Positions 8,597 to 17,488 of a stretch of 64,000 nt of DNA are shown here, one piece after another. The notes under the pieces are model-generated. The model saw only the letters and a program-made list of their open reading frames with translations. It ran no database searches and had not been told where the DNA came from. Made by a program: the position numbers and the translations under genes. The DNA is from Ramlibacter ginsenosidimutans (GTDB taxonomy: Bacteria > Pseudomonadota > Gammaproteobacteria > Burkholderiales > Burkholderiaceae_C): assembly GCF_042678185.1 (NCBI RefSeq), contig NZ_JBHUDQ010000020.1. One strand, given 5' to 3'. How positions within the stretch are numbered: position 1 is the stretch's first letter; each line of letters begins with the position of its first letter.

Positions 8597-8690
8597 GGCT
8601 GCAGTGTGGCGGCGCGCCGGCCCGTGTGCTGCAAACCAGCTTTGCACGTCGTGCCGCGCGCAGGTCCCGCAGCGATCCTAGATTCCTCCA

Positions 8691-9929
8691 ATGAGCCCCC
8701 GCAACATCTCACCCCCTCCCCTGCAGGGCATCCGCGTCGTCGAACTCGGCAACTACATCGCCGGACCCGGCACGGCCATGGCCCTCGCGGACCTGGGCGC
8801 CGAGGTCGTGAAGATCGAATCGATGGAGGGCGATGCAGCCCGCAGCACCGGGCCGTTCGGCCTGGCCATGCTGCGGGCGTACAACCGCGGCAAGAAATCC
8901 ATCGCGCTGGACCTGCGGCAGCCGCGCGGGCTCGAGGTCGCGCGCCGGCTGGTCGCTCGCGCCGATGTGCTCGTGCAGAACCTGCGCCCTGGCGCCCTCG
9001 ACGCGCTGGGCTTGGGCGCCGACGCGCTGCGCGAGCAACACCCCGGCCTCGTCCACGTGTCGATCGCAGGCTTCCCCGCCGGCTCGCCCTCGCAGCACCG
9101 TCCCGGCTACGACATCGCGGCCCAGGCGGAAAGCGGACTGATGTGGGTCACCGGCGAGCCTCAGGGCCTGCCGCAGAAGGTCGGCGCCACCATCGTCGAT
9201 GCGGCGACTGTGCAGGTGGCCGCGCAGGCCGTGCTTGCCGCACTGTTCCGGCGCGTGCGCACCGGCGTGGGCGAGACGATTCGCGTGTCCCTGCTGGACG
9301 TGGCGCTGAACCTGCAACTGGCGAACTGGAACGACTACCTCGTTCGTGGTGTCGAGCCGGCCCGCACGGGCGACGGCCAGCCGCTCGCCGCGCCGGCCGC
9401 GGACCTGTTCCGCACCCGTGATGGCCTGGTGGTCGTGTCCGCATACGTGCAGGCGCATTGGGTGCGCCTGTGCGAATCGCTGGGATGCCCCGAGCTCGCG
9501 GACGATGCGCGGTTCGCCACCAACGAGCGCCGGGTCGCGAACCGGCCCGGGATGAAGGCGGCCATCGGCGCGCACATCGAGCGGCTCGGCACGCGCGAGT
9601 GCGTGGACCTGCTCACGCGCAACGGCATCGTCGTGGCCGTGGTGCGCAGCTACGCGGACGCAGCCGCGAGCGAGGACTTCCGCGCGAGCAGCATGCTCGT
9701 CGAGGCGGCGCCGAACGAGGGCAGCCCGGGCTATGCCAGCTTCGGGCTCCCGTACCAGATGGTGGATACGCCGCGCACCGCCACGCTGGCGGCGCCGGCC
9801 CTGGGCACTCACACGGAGGAGGTCCTGCGGGACGCGCAATTCACGAGCGAGGACATCGCCGCATTGCGAGCGGCGGGCGTGGTGAAGACCGCCGTGCCGA
9901 TGGAAGCCGCGCCCCGGGGCAAACGCTAG
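8691..9929 (+). CDS. CaiB/BaiF (class III) CoA-transferase
   Basis: 412-aa class III CoA-transferase, moving CoA between carboxylic acids. The N-terminus GIRVVELGNYIAGPGTAMALADLGAEVVKIE is diagnostic. The catalytic aspartate is likely D170 in GATIVDAAT, matching D169 of formyl-CoA transferase. It is followed by the Bug binding protein gene with a 133-nt gap, the usual arrangement for acid uptake followed by CoA activation. It could provide a second route of activation for the substrate of the upstream operon, but a separate role is equally possible. Confidence 0.92.
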   Translation: MSPRNISPPPLQGIRVVELGNYIAGPGTAMALADLGAEVVKIESMEGDAARSTGPFGLAMLRAYNRGKKSIALDLRQPRGLEVARRLVARADVLVQNLRPGALDALGLGADALREQHPGLVHVSIAGFPAGSPSQHRPGYDIAAQAESGLMWVTGEPQGLPQKVGATIVDAATVQVAAQAVLAALFRRVRTGVGETIRVSLLDVALNLQLANWNDYLVRGVEPARTGDGQPLAAPAADLFRTRDGLVVVSAYVQAHWVRLCESLGCPELADDARFATNERRVANRPGMKAAIGAHIERLGTRECVDLLTRNGIVVAVVRSYADAAASEDFRASSMLVEAAPNEGSPGYASFGLPYQMVDTPRTATLAAPALGTHTEEVLRDAQFTSEDIAALRAAGVVKTAVPMEAAPRGKR

Positions 9930-10062
9930 TCCCCCAGTGCAAGAACCACAAAGCTGCTTTTCACATGCTGCAGATCCCGCGAACCGGGTGCGATCTAGAC
10001 TGCCCCCGAGAAGCGCGCCCCCTGCGCGCGGCCAACGCCCCATGAGAGGCAAAGGAGACAAG

Positions 10063-11031
10063 GTGAACATTCGTCGATTCGTGGCCGGGGCCTGCCTCGG
10101 CGTCACTGCCCTGCTGGCCGTCGTGGGCGGCGCCCAGGCCCAACAGGACATCACGCGCATCATCGTGCCGTTCCCGGCGGGTGGCGGCACCGACGTGTAC
10201 GTGCGCCTGCTTGCGAGCGAGCTGCCCAGGCACGGCATGCAGGTGATCGTGGAAAACAAGCCCGGTGCCAGCGGCATCGTCGCCGCCGAGTACGTCGCCC
10301 ACGCCAAACCGGATGGACGCACCGTGCTGCTGTCCTCGCTCGGGATCCTGGCCAACAACATCGCGCTGTACGACAAGCTGCCGTACGACCCGCAGAAGGA
10401 CTTCGCCCCCGTCACCCAGATCGCGTACCAGCCCGCGATCATCGTCGGCCGGCCCGACCTGCCGTATCACAACATCAAGGAGATGGTGGAGTACGCGAAG
10501 AAGAATCCCGGCAAGATCAACCGCGGCTCACCCGGCGCGACCATCCTGACCGCCCTCGCGCCCTTGAGCTTCGAGCAGAAGGAAGGCTTCCGCACGACGC
10601 ATATCCCCTTCAACGGTGACTCCCCAGCGCTGCTCGCGGTGCTGAGCGGCACGATCGACATCGACGGCACGTCGATCACCGGACCGCTGCCCTACATCCG
10701 CAGCGGCAAGATGCGCGTGCTGGGCGTGATGGACACCAAGCGCCTGCCCCAGGTGCCGGATGCGCCGACGTTCAAGGAGCAGGGATACGACGTGCAGGCG
10801 CAGCTGTGGTATTCGCTCTCGGTCCCCGCGGGCACGCCGCGCGCGGCGATCGATCGATTGAACAAGGCCGTCAACGAAGTGCTCGTCGACCCGCAGTTCG
10901 TGGAGAAGGCGCGGGCGATCGGCATGGAGCCCCGCGGCAGCACGCCGGAGCAGCTCGCGCAGTTCATCAAGGCGGAATCCGACCGGTGGCTTCCCATCCT
11001 GGAAGCGCTGAACCTGCCGAAGCAGCACTGA
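10063..11031 (+). CDS. Bug-family tripartite tricarboxylate transporter binding protein
   Basis: Periplasmic solute-binding protein of the Bug/TctC family, 322 aa, which captures carboxylates; in Burkholderiales most Bug proteins are orphans without TctA/TctB, as here. A signal peptide is evident (RRFVAGACLGVTALLAVVG, cleavage near AQA-QQ). Family motifs: IIVPFPAGGGTDVYVR, VENKPGASG, PDGRTVL, and GKMRVLGVMDTKR. Start chosen at GTG 10063 because AAAGGAG precedes it by 6 nt; ATG 10042 is an alternative giving seven extra residues. Probably serves the adjacent CoA-transferase/catabolic genes. Confidence 0.9.
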   Translation: MNIRRFVAGACLGVTALLAVVGGAQAQQDITRIIVPFPAGGGTDVYVRLLASELPRHGMQVIVENKPGASGIVAAEYVAHAKPDGRTVLLSSLGILANNIALYDKLPYDPQKDFAPVTQIAYQPAIIVGRPDLPYHNIKEMVEYAKKNPGKINRGSPGATILTALAPLSFEQKEGFRTTHIPFNGDSPALLAVLSGTIDIDGTSITGPLPYIRSGKMRVLGVMDTKRLPQVPDAPTFKEQGYDVQAQLWYSLSVPAGTPRAAIDRLNKAVNEVLVDPQFVEKARAIGMEPRGSTPEQLAQFIKAESDRWLPILEALNLPKQH

Positions 11032-11220
11032 GGCCGCAGGCTGCGCGGCATACGCGCAGCCGCCCATTGCGATGGGCGTGCGGGTGCCGTACCGGTCCTT
11101 TCTCACATATCTCCCAATCGGCATTCCTCAATTGGGGCATGGCCTTCCCATCCAGCCCTCAGTAGCCTCCCCGGCTGAACACTCTGTTGCGGTTAGCAGA
11201 GGTTTTTAACCGGAGGATGA

Positions 11221-13284
11221 ATGCATTTTTCTCGCAAATCCTGGGGCGCGCTCGTGGCGGGCAGCGTCCTGTTGATCGCAGGTTGTGGCGGCGGAGGAGG
11301 CTCCGGCACCACGCCAGCACCAGCGGCAGCGCAGCTGGTGGGCACGGCTGCCGTGGGCTCGGCACTCGGCAACGCTCCCGTGACCATCACCAATGCGGCC
11401 GGGAATTCACCGTGCCAGGAATCGTCCATCACGACGACGCCCCTGGGCAGCTATACCTGCACCCTGAAGTCCGGCGAGACCGCTCCGTTCTTCGTGGTGG
11501 TGACCGATCCGACCGGGAATACCCCACCGCTGGTGAGCATCTCCACGAGCACGCCCAAGGCCGGCGCCACGCTCACCGTGAATGCCACGCCGCTGACCAC
11601 GGCCATCGTCGCGCAGCTCGGCGGCGGCGATGCGTTGTCCGTCGTGAAGGGCAGGACCGTCGACGCCAGCCAGCTGGCCGCGATCACGGCCAACGTGGTG
11701 CAGCAGCTTTCGCAGGTGCTCGCCGCCATCGGCGCGCCGGCGAACTACGATCCCTTCAGCACCAGCATCACGGCCGCCACGGCTGGCAACACCGGCAACA
11801 CCGCCGACATGGTGCTGGACGTCGTGAAGGTCGTCTCCGACCCCGCGACCGGCCAGCTTGCGCTGTCCACCGTCGACAACCCGACTCCCGTGCTGCTGGC
11901 AACTGCGACCAGCGCGGGTGGCACGGTGAGCGCGCCCGACCCTGCCGTTTCGACGCTCTCGCAAGGGACGCAGATCGCTGCCCGCGCCTTCACCGATTGC
12001 TTCGCGTTACCGACCGCCCAGCGTGTGCTGCACACGACCGCACGTGCGCAGAGCGACGGCGGGCCGGAGGTGGACCAGGTCGGGGCCGCTTGCGAAAACC
12101 TCGCTGCCGATACGAGCAACGCCGCGGGCGTCGACTACCTGCACAACGGCTACTACGCCGGGCAGCACTTCTACAACCTGCTCACCGCAGACCGCATGAC
12201 CGGCGCGACCTTCAGCGTGCCGGAGATCGTCGCGTTCTATCCGAAGTCGACCACGGCCACCGCGCCGTCGCCGGCTGCGTATGACCGCGCGGTACTGAAC
12301 ATCCGCTACGTGGACTCCGCAGGCAATCCCGGCAACGTGATCACGATGGCTGCGAAGCTGCCGGGCACGTCGTCGGCGACCCGCTCGACCGAGTGGTGGC
12401 TCGTGGGCAACCAGCAGCCGGTGGACGCTTCGGTGCAAATGGTCGTGCGCCGCATCGAACAGATGAACCCGGCCAACACGACCAAGTTCAGCAACTTCGT
12501 GACCGGCTTCCTGCTGAACGTGAACAACAAGGGGCCGGGCAGCATCGACTCGACGCAGGGCGCGATGTCGATGGCCCGCATCTCGGGGCCTGGCCTGCCG
12601 GGCAACGGCGCCGCCGGCACGGGCCTGGTGTTCGCGGTCTCCACGAACCCCGACCTTCCGGCCCTGGACCTGTTCAACAAGACGGGTAGCCTGACCACGG
12701 GCACCTTGTGCGGCAACGGCTCGACGTCCAACTGCCCGCTCGTGTGGATCGGCCGCACCAAGGGCCTGACCGGCACGGATGCCACCACGCTGGCGACCAA
12801 CCCGAACGCCATGCTGTGGGCGCAGCCCGCGGACGGCTTCGACGTGAGCAAGTTCGTCAAGGGGGCGCAGTACAAGCTGGAACTGTTCTACGGCACGAGC
12901 ACGTCGCCGAAATACACCATGACCAAGACCTTGCTGACCGACTTCGTCGCGCCGACGTCGCTGGTGAACCTGCCGTGGAACACCCTGGGCCCAAAGTCCC
13001 TGGCGGCGCTGGATCCCAACGGCAGCCTCGCGGGTGCGCAGACCTCGCTGCCGCTGGACTGGGTGCAGAACCCGTCCGCGCAGCAGGTGACCAACGTCGC
13101 CGCCGTCTTCGATGCCTTCGGCAGCTATGGCCCGAGCCAGCCGGTGGACCCCGGCGCGACCTCGACGGTACTGAACGCCACGGTGCCCGCGTTCACCTTG
13201 ACCAACCCGCCTAGCCGGACGTTGAAGTTCAACTACCGCATGACGGACGGAAGCATCAAGTCCACGGTCTACCAGTACAACTGA
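11221..13284 (+). CDS. Large unidentified lipoprotein
   Basis: 687 aa, not recognised as a characterised family. The N-terminus is a type II lipoprotein signal (SWGALVAGSVLLIAGC, Cys22) followed by a Gly/Ser/Pro-rich tether. Residues about 35-120 look like a Thr/Val-rich beta-sandwich (AVGSALGNAPVTITNAAGN), a pattern seen in surface lipoproteins with Ig-like domains. The C-terminal part (from about 280) has an unfamiliar mixed sequence with several cysteines. A strong Shine-Dalgarno CGGAGGATGA precedes ATG 11221. It stands alone, with a terminator after it, so context gives no function. Confidence 0.85.
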   Translation: MHFSRKSWGALVAGSVLLIAGCGGGGGSGTTPAPAAAQLVGTAAVGSALGNAPVTITNAAGNSPCQESSITTTPLGSYTCTLKSGETAPFFVVVTDPTGNTPPLVSISTSTPKAGATLTVNATPLTTAIVAQLGGGDALSVVKGRTVDASQLAAITANVVQQLSQVLAAIGAPANYDPFSTSITAATAGNTGNTADMVLDVVKVVSDPATGQLALSTVDNPTPVLLATATSAGGTVSAPDPAVSTLSQGTQIAARAFTDCFALPTAQRVLHTTARAQSDGGPEVDQVGAACENLAADTSNAAGVDYLHNGYYAGQHFYNLLTADRMTGATFSVPEIVAFYPKSTTATAPSPAAYDRAVLNIRYVDSAGNPGNVITMAAKLPGTSSATRSTEWWLVGNQQPVDASVQMVVRRIEQMNPANTTKFSNFVTGFLLNVNNKGPGSIDSTQGAMSMARISGPGLPGNGAAGTGLVFAVSTNPDLPALDLFNKTGSLTTGTLCGNGSTSNCPLVWIGRTKGLTGTDATTLATNPNAMLWAQPADGFDVSKFVKGAQYKLELFYGTSTSPKYTMTKTLLTDFVAPTSLVNLPWNTLGPKSLAALDPNGSLAGAQTSLPLDWVQNPSAQQVTNVAAVFDAFGSYGPSQPVDPGATSTVLNATVPAFTLTNPPSRTLKFNYRMTDGSIKSTVYQYN

Positions 13285-13304
13285 CCGACCTAAGGACTGT
13301 CCTG

Positions 13305-13337
13305 GCCCCGCGTGGTTCGCCGCGCGGGGCTTTTTCT
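13305..13337 (+). terminator. Rho-independent terminator of the lipoprotein gene
   Basis: GCCCCGCG pairs with CGCGGGGC around a 10-nt loop, followed by TTTTTCTTT, 20 nt after the lipoprotein stop. Confidence 0.85.
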
Positions 13338-13483
13338 TTGCACGCAGGGGATTGGTCGGGCTTGCGTGATGTCTGCTTAAGGCGTATGTTGAAGGAGTCC
13401 GACCCTCTCCTGGCTTCTCCAGTGCCTCTAGCCAGGAGCTGAAAAGCAGGTCATCTGTATGCGCACCCGATCCGAGGTGCGTC

Positions 13484-13813
13484 ATGCAACCCGAGACCCC
13501 GAAATTCAGTCGATGGCTGGCTGCCGAAAAGGAAGCCCACCTGGCCGAGCGCGAACTGCACGAAGCAATGCTGCAGTTCGCCGGTGACCGTGGCGGTGCT
13601 CCCTCGGCGCATGCAGTGTTGTCGGTGCGCGCGAAACGCGCACGCGCGCACGCGCTGTTTGACGATGCGATGCAGGAATTGAAATCGCTGGCCGAATCAC
13701 TCCACTTCGGTCATCGTTCCTCTGCGGGCACACCTGGCGAGACCACGTCCACACTGCCGGACGCAGCTTCCCACCAACCCTCGGCACGACCCGAGGCAAG
13801 ACCCAGCCAATAG
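13484..13813 (+). CDS. Small hypothetical protein
   Basis: 109 aa, unknown. The first 75 residues are rich in charged residues and Ala/Leu and predicted helical or coiled coil (WLAAEKEAHLAERELHEAML, then VRAKRARAHALFDDAMQELK). The last 35 are Pro/Ser/Thr-rich and disordered. ATG at 13484 has a weak AGGTGCGTC upstream. No close neighbours in the same transcription unit. It could be a chance reading frame, but its codon bias and amphipathic pattern favour a real gene. Confidence 0.5.
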   Translation: MQPETPKFSRWLAAEKEAHLAERELHEAMLQFAGDRGGAPSAHAVLSVRAKRARAHALFDDAMQELKSLAESLHFGHRSSAGTPGETTSTLPDAASHQPSARPEARPSQ

Positions 13814-14022
13814 CAGACTCGCTCGCGTGTATTGGATCGGTGCGCGGGCGGGAACGGCAGCCCGACTTCATCTGTTCCTGCAACTACGGTAGTCATCGTC
13901 GGACGAGTGACGGGCGTCCTGGATCGGCCCGAGCGCCTCGAACACGATAATTCAGGCAGTCCACTTTTTTCGCCCGGCACAGGGCCGCCAAGGTATCGTT
14001 GGCCGGGCCCCCTTCACCTCCC

Positions 14023-14961
14023 ATGATCGTCCGCGACCGCCCGCATGGCGCGCAGTTGTTCTTCACGCTGCGCGGCTCCGTCCTGCCCCGTATCGCGAGC
14101 GAGTTGGCAACCTGTACGGCCTTCTCGCTCCTGGTCACGTTCACCCAAGGCTTCCTCTACCACTGGAAGATCACTCTGACCACTGTGCCGTTCTCGCTGA
14201 TCGGCTTGGCGCTTGCGATCTTTCTCGGCTTCCGCAACAGCGCCGCGTATGACCGCTACTGGGAAGCGCGCAAGCTGTGGGGCGACCTGGTCCACCGCTC
14301 GCGCAGCTTCGCCCGCCAGGTGCAGACGCTGCTGGCTTTCGAAGAGCCCGTCGGTCCCGACCAGCGCGACGACCCGCGCCGGCTCCTGATGTTGCGCACC
14401 GTTGCCTTCGCTCTGGCGCTGAGACACCAACTGCGCGGCACGGATGGGAGCGTTGACATGGGACGCTTGCTGCCGGCCGACGAAGGCGCCGCCCTGGCGG
14501 CCTCGTCGCGGCCGACGGAATTTCTGCTGCGCCGCATGGCCCTGGATCTACGGGGGTTCGTGCGGGACGGCAAGCTGCACCCCGCGCTGGCGGCCAACAC
14601 CGATCAGTCGCTCTCGGCCATGGCGGCTGTCGCGGCCGGCTGCGAGCGCATCAAGCAGACACCCATCCCGTTCGCCTACACGCTGCTGCTGCACCGCACT
14701 GCCTGGCTCTATTGCTTCCTGCTGCCCTTCGGCCTGGTGGATACAGTGGGCTTCATGACGCCGTTCGTGGTCGCGATCGTCGCTTACACCTTCTTCGGCC
14801 TGGACGCGCTTGGCGACGAAATAGAGGAGCCTTTCGGGTTGGCGGACAACCACCTACCTCTCGATGCGCTTTGCCGTGAGATCGAGGTCAGCGTTCTGGA
14901 TACGCTCGGTGTACGGGAATTGCCCGCCCGGCTCGTGCCGGTAGGTTCGCGGCTGACTTGA
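14023..14961 (+). CDS. Bestrophin-like (UPF0187) membrane channel protein
   Basis: 312-aa inner-membrane protein of the bacterial bestrophin-like family, pentameric ion channels. Transmembrane segments appear around residues 30-50 (TAFSLLVTFTQGFLYHW), 55-75 (PFSLIGLALAIFLGFRNSAA) and 220-265. Diagnostic motifs: FRNSAAYDRYWEARKLWG near residue 72, PIPFAYTLLLHRTAWLYCFLLPF near 215, and FFGLDALGDEIEEPFG near 265. Start ATG at 14023, preceded by CACCTCCC with no good Shine-Dalgarno; an upstream extension to 13999 adds eight residues. Monocistronic. Confidence 0.88.
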   Translation: MIVRDRPHGAQLFFTLRGSVLPRIASELATCTAFSLLVTFTQGFLYHWKITLTTVPFSLIGLALAIFLGFRNSAAYDRYWEARKLWGDLVHRSRSFARQVQTLLAFEEPVGPDQRDDPRRLLMLRTVAFALALRHQLRGTDGSVDMGRLLPADEGAALAASSRPTEFLLRRMALDLRGFVRDGKLHPALAANTDQSLSAMAAVAAGCERIKQTPIPFAYTLLLHRTAWLYCFLLPFGLVDTVGFMTPFVVAIVAYTFFGLDALGDEIEEPFGLADNHLPLDALCREIEVSVLDTLGVRELPARLVPVGSRLT

Positions 14962-15069
14962 GGTGGGAGGCCGACAGCTTCCACCAGCCTGCGCTCAGTC
15001 CACCTTCCCACTGCGCTTGATAGCGGCCTGGATTTGGCCGCTCTTGTAGCTACCGATCCTTGTCCTTGC

Positions 15070-15146
15070 TGGTAGGCCGTGCTGGACTTGAACCAGCGAC
15101 CAAGGGATTATGAGTCCCCTGCTCTGACCAACTGAGCTAACGGCCC
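15070..15146 (-). tRNA. tRNA-Ile2 (CAT anticodon)
   Basis: A 77-nt cloverleaf with encoded CCA. The anticodon loop CTCATAA between GGGGA and TCCCT gives CAT. The anticodon-stem 3' side, variable loop and T-arm (TTGGTCGCTGGTTCAAG) closely match E. coli ileX rather than elongator or initiator tRNA-Met, so this is most likely the isoleucine tRNA whose C34 is changed to lysidine by TilS to read AUA. The acceptor stem begins with a G1-T72 wobble pair. Confidence 0.9.
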
Positions 15147-15187
15147 GCCTCGGGGCATTGTAGGCGGGCCGCTTCGGCGGCTCCGTG

Positions 15188-15931
15188 TCAGGTCTTCGTG
15201 CCGCTGAAGATCACGCTCTGCTTGGTGGCCGCGTTGCGGGCCGCCGCGTAGAGCCGGCCGTTGTCCTGGCGGATGTAGGCGATGCCGGTGAAGCTCAGGT
15301 TGGGGATCGCGCAGGGCGCCGGGCCGAAGGCGATGGTGAGGTCGTAGCCGTTGATGTCGGTGCGCGGCGTCGCGGTGCCCGTGATCGCGCAGCCGTTGAT
15401 GCTGCTGCTGACCGCCCCCGTCGCCGTGACCGTGAAGACGGCCGGGCGCACGCCAAGGGCAAAGCCGGCGTTGCCGTTGTACGCGCCGGCGAGCGGGGCC
15501 AGTGTCGCCCCGCCCAGGCTCTTGGTGAAGTCGAAGCGGGTCTGGAAGGACAGCGCGTTGCCGGTGCTGGTGGGCGTGAACGCGCCTTCGAACTTGTCGT
15601 ACGGATGCAGGGACGCCGCCACGGCGCCCGGCTTCATGCCCGCGCCTTCGACGTTGAAGTCCAGGGCGTCGGACGACGTGAAGTCGCGCGACGAAATCGA
15701 CGCGGTGCCTTGCACCACGCCACCCACGGTGCTGGCGTCGCCGACCGCCGAATACATCAGGTAGTAGCCGCCATCCGCGAGGACCACCGCCGTCAGGTCG
15801 CGGTTGCTGGTGGAGGTGCCCACCCAGCCACCGGTGGACGGGCCGGAGTCATCCCCGCCGCCGCAACCCGCGAGCAGGGCCGCCACGGTGAAGGCGGCAG
15901 CGGCGGTGATCAGTTTCGTTCTAGCAAGCAT
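15188..15931 (-). CDS. Unidentified small lipoprotein
   Basis: 247 aa, not assigned to a family. Lipoprotein signal MLARTKLITAAAAFTVAALLAGC with the lipidated Cys at residue 23, then a Gly/Asp/Ser tether. The remainder is Gly/Thr/Ala-rich and probably beta-rich, with repeated turns such as GGWVGTSTSNRDLTAVVLADGGYYLMYS and a C-terminal barrel-like pattern. Two cysteines (NGCAITG and APCAIPN) could form a disulfide. Start ATG 15931; an extension to 15994 would place the signal peptide internally. It lies between tRNA-Ile2 and hrcA with no operon partner. Confidence 0.8.
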   Translation of the reverse strand: MLARTKLITAAAAFTVAALLAGCGGGDDSGPSTGGWVGTSTSNRDLTAVVLADGGYYLMYSAVGDASTVGGVVQGTASISSRDFTSSDALDFNVEGAGMKPGAVAASLHPYDKFEGAFTPTSTGNALSFQTRFDFTKSLGGATLAPLAGAYNGNAGFALGVRPAVFTVTATGAVSSSINGCAITGTATPRTDINGYDLTIAFGPAPCAIPNLSFTGIAYIRQDNGRLYAAARNAATKQSVIFSGTKT

Positions 15932-16054
15932 GTGAGTGTTGTTGGTGTGGGATACACATTCAGTGTCCGTGGCGCCCCCCGGCCCGTCAAGCAAGTTGGC
16001 GATGGGCGCGCGCGCAAGGCGTCCGATCGCGGACGCCGGCGCGAAAACCGTGGT

Positions 16055-17059
16055 TTATTTGTTATGACTGAGCGCGTTGCTCACCAGGCGGGACGTGATG
16101 TCCACGATCTGGATCATGCGGTCGTAGGCCATGCGCGTGGGGCCGATCACGCCCAGGGTGCCCACCACCTGGCCGTCCACCTCGTAAGGGGCGCTGACCA
16201 CCGACAGCTCCTCGAAGGGCACGATCTGGCTTTCGCCGCCGATGAAGATGCGCACGCCCTCGGCCTGGCTGGAGACGTCCAGCAGCCGCATCAGCTGCGT
16301 CTTCTGCTCGAACAGCTCGAAGGCGCGCCGCAGGTGCGTCATGTCGCTGGAGAAGTCGCTCACGGCCAGCAGGTTGCGCTCGCCGGAGATCACGACCTCG
16401 TCTTCTTCCTTCATGGCCTCGGAGCTCGCCTCCACCGCCGTCTGCATGAGGGTGACGATCTCGCCGCGCAGCTGCTCCACCTCGCCCTTCAGCCGCTCGC
16501 GGACTTCCTCGATGGTCAGGCCGGAGTAGTGGGCATTGAGGTAGTTGGCGGCCTCGGCCAGCTGCGCCTGGCTGTAGTCGGCAGCCGTGTGCACCACCCG
16601 GTTCTGCACGTCGCCCTCGGGGGACACGATGATGATGAGGAAGCGGCGGTCCGCCAGCCGCAGGAACTCGATGTGCCGGAACACGGAGCTGCGCCGGGGC
16701 GAGACCACCACGCCCACGAACTGCGAGAGGTTCGAGAGCATATGGGCCGCGTTGGCGATCACGCGCTGCGGCTGGTCCGGCGGCAGCGAAGGCGTGGCGA
16801 ACTCGTCGCGCCGCGCCGTGAGCATCGTGTCCACGAACAGCCGGTAGCCGCGCGCCGTGGGGATGCGGCCCGCCGAGGTGTGCGGGCTCGCGACCAACCC
16901 GAGTTCCTCGAGGTCGGACATGACGTTGCGGATGGTGGCCGGCGAAAGCTCCAGGCCGGAGGCCCGCGACAGGGTGCGCGAGCCGACCGGCTGCCCCTCG
17001 GCGATATAGCGCTCGATCAGGGCTTTGAGCAACACCTTGGCGCGGTCGTCGAGCTTCAT
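16055..17059 (-). CDS. hrcA: Heat-inducible transcription repressor HrcA
   Basis: 334 aa, full length. HrcA represses chaperone genes by binding the CIRCE inverted repeat, with GroEL helping it fold. The N-terminal winged helix is clear (VLLKALIERYIAEGQPVGSRTL, SPATIRNVMSDLEELG), followed by the GAF-like domain with SAGRIPTARGYRLFVD near residue 65 and the C-terminal GVIGPTRMAYDRMIQIVD. A perfect CIRCE box lies in this same window before rpoH (47594-47620), so HrcA is predicted to repress rpoH here. Single gene, divergent from the methyltransferase remnant and nadK. Confidence 0.97.
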   Translation of the reverse strand: MKLDDRAKVLLKALIERYIAEGQPVGSRTLSRASGLELSPATIRNVMSDLEELGLVASPHTSAGRIPTARGYRLFVDTMLTARRDEFATPSLPPDQPQRVIANAAHMLSNLSQFVGVVVSPRRSSVFRHIEFLRLADRRFLIIIVSPEGDVQNRVVHTAADYSQAQLAEAANYLNAHYSGLTIEEVRERLKGEVEQLRGEIVTLMQTAVEASSEAMKEEDEVVISGERNLLAVSDFSSDMTHLRRAFELFEQKTQLMRLLDVSSQAEGVRIFIGGESQIVPFEELSVVSAPYEVDGQVVGTLGVIGPTRMAYDRMIQIVDITSRLVSNALSHNK

Positions 17060-17163
17060 GGGACTTTCCGCTGGGATTTTAGTGATCTTGCCCCGGGATG
17101 GCAGCCAGCGGGACGGGGAATTCCAGTGCGTCGGGCCCAAGCCACAGGCGATACATTCCGGGC

Positions 17164-17481
17164 ATGGCTTCCGACGCGAGCGTGCGGTTCTTCGATGCGC
17201 AGTTCCAGCGGCAGGTGCGCGAGGGCGGCCTGCGCCTGAACCCGCTCGACGCGAGCCCCGCGGCCATCCAGCACCTGAGCCAGGCGGCGCAGGCCGCGGC
17301 CCTTGCACTCCGCTGGTGCCTGTTCGCGGCCGGCGAGCTGCAGCGGCACTTCGCCGGCCGGGAGATTCTGCCTGGGGCAAAGGAGGACTTCCCCGCGCCC
17401 GCGGGCCGCGTCAAGCGTTTCGCCACAGTCGTCGCGAGGAAGCTCGCATCGCCTCCTTCCGGCGAGACCGCTGTGATGTAA
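17164..17481 (+). pseudogene. Remnant of a class I SAM methyltransferase (internal deletions)
   Basis: 105 aa. The N-terminus (VRFFDAQFQRQVREGGLRLNP) and C-terminus (ELQRHFAGREILPGAKEDFPAP, FATVVARK) match, from memory, the two ends of an approximately 195-aa methyltransferase common in Comamonadaceae. The central DASPAAIQHLSQAAQAA matches its post-motif-I segment. The SAM-binding GxGxG motif and the middle catalytic part are missing, as if two in-frame segments were lost. The frame stays open and ends 7 nt before nadK, so a short protein may still be made, but it cannot bind SAM in the usual way. The parentage is inferred; without it this is a hypothetical protein. Confidence 0.6.
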
Positions 17482-17488
17482 TTTGGCG

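Noticed and set aside
9937..10062. Longer N-terminus for the Bug protein
   Set aside because: It would place the signal peptide internally; the GTG at 10063 has a good Shine-Dalgarno at the right distance.
15070..15146. Calling the CAT tRNA an elongator tRNA-Met
   Set aside because: Anticodon stem, variable loop and T-arm match tRNA-Ile2 (ileX) and not metT or initiator tRNA.
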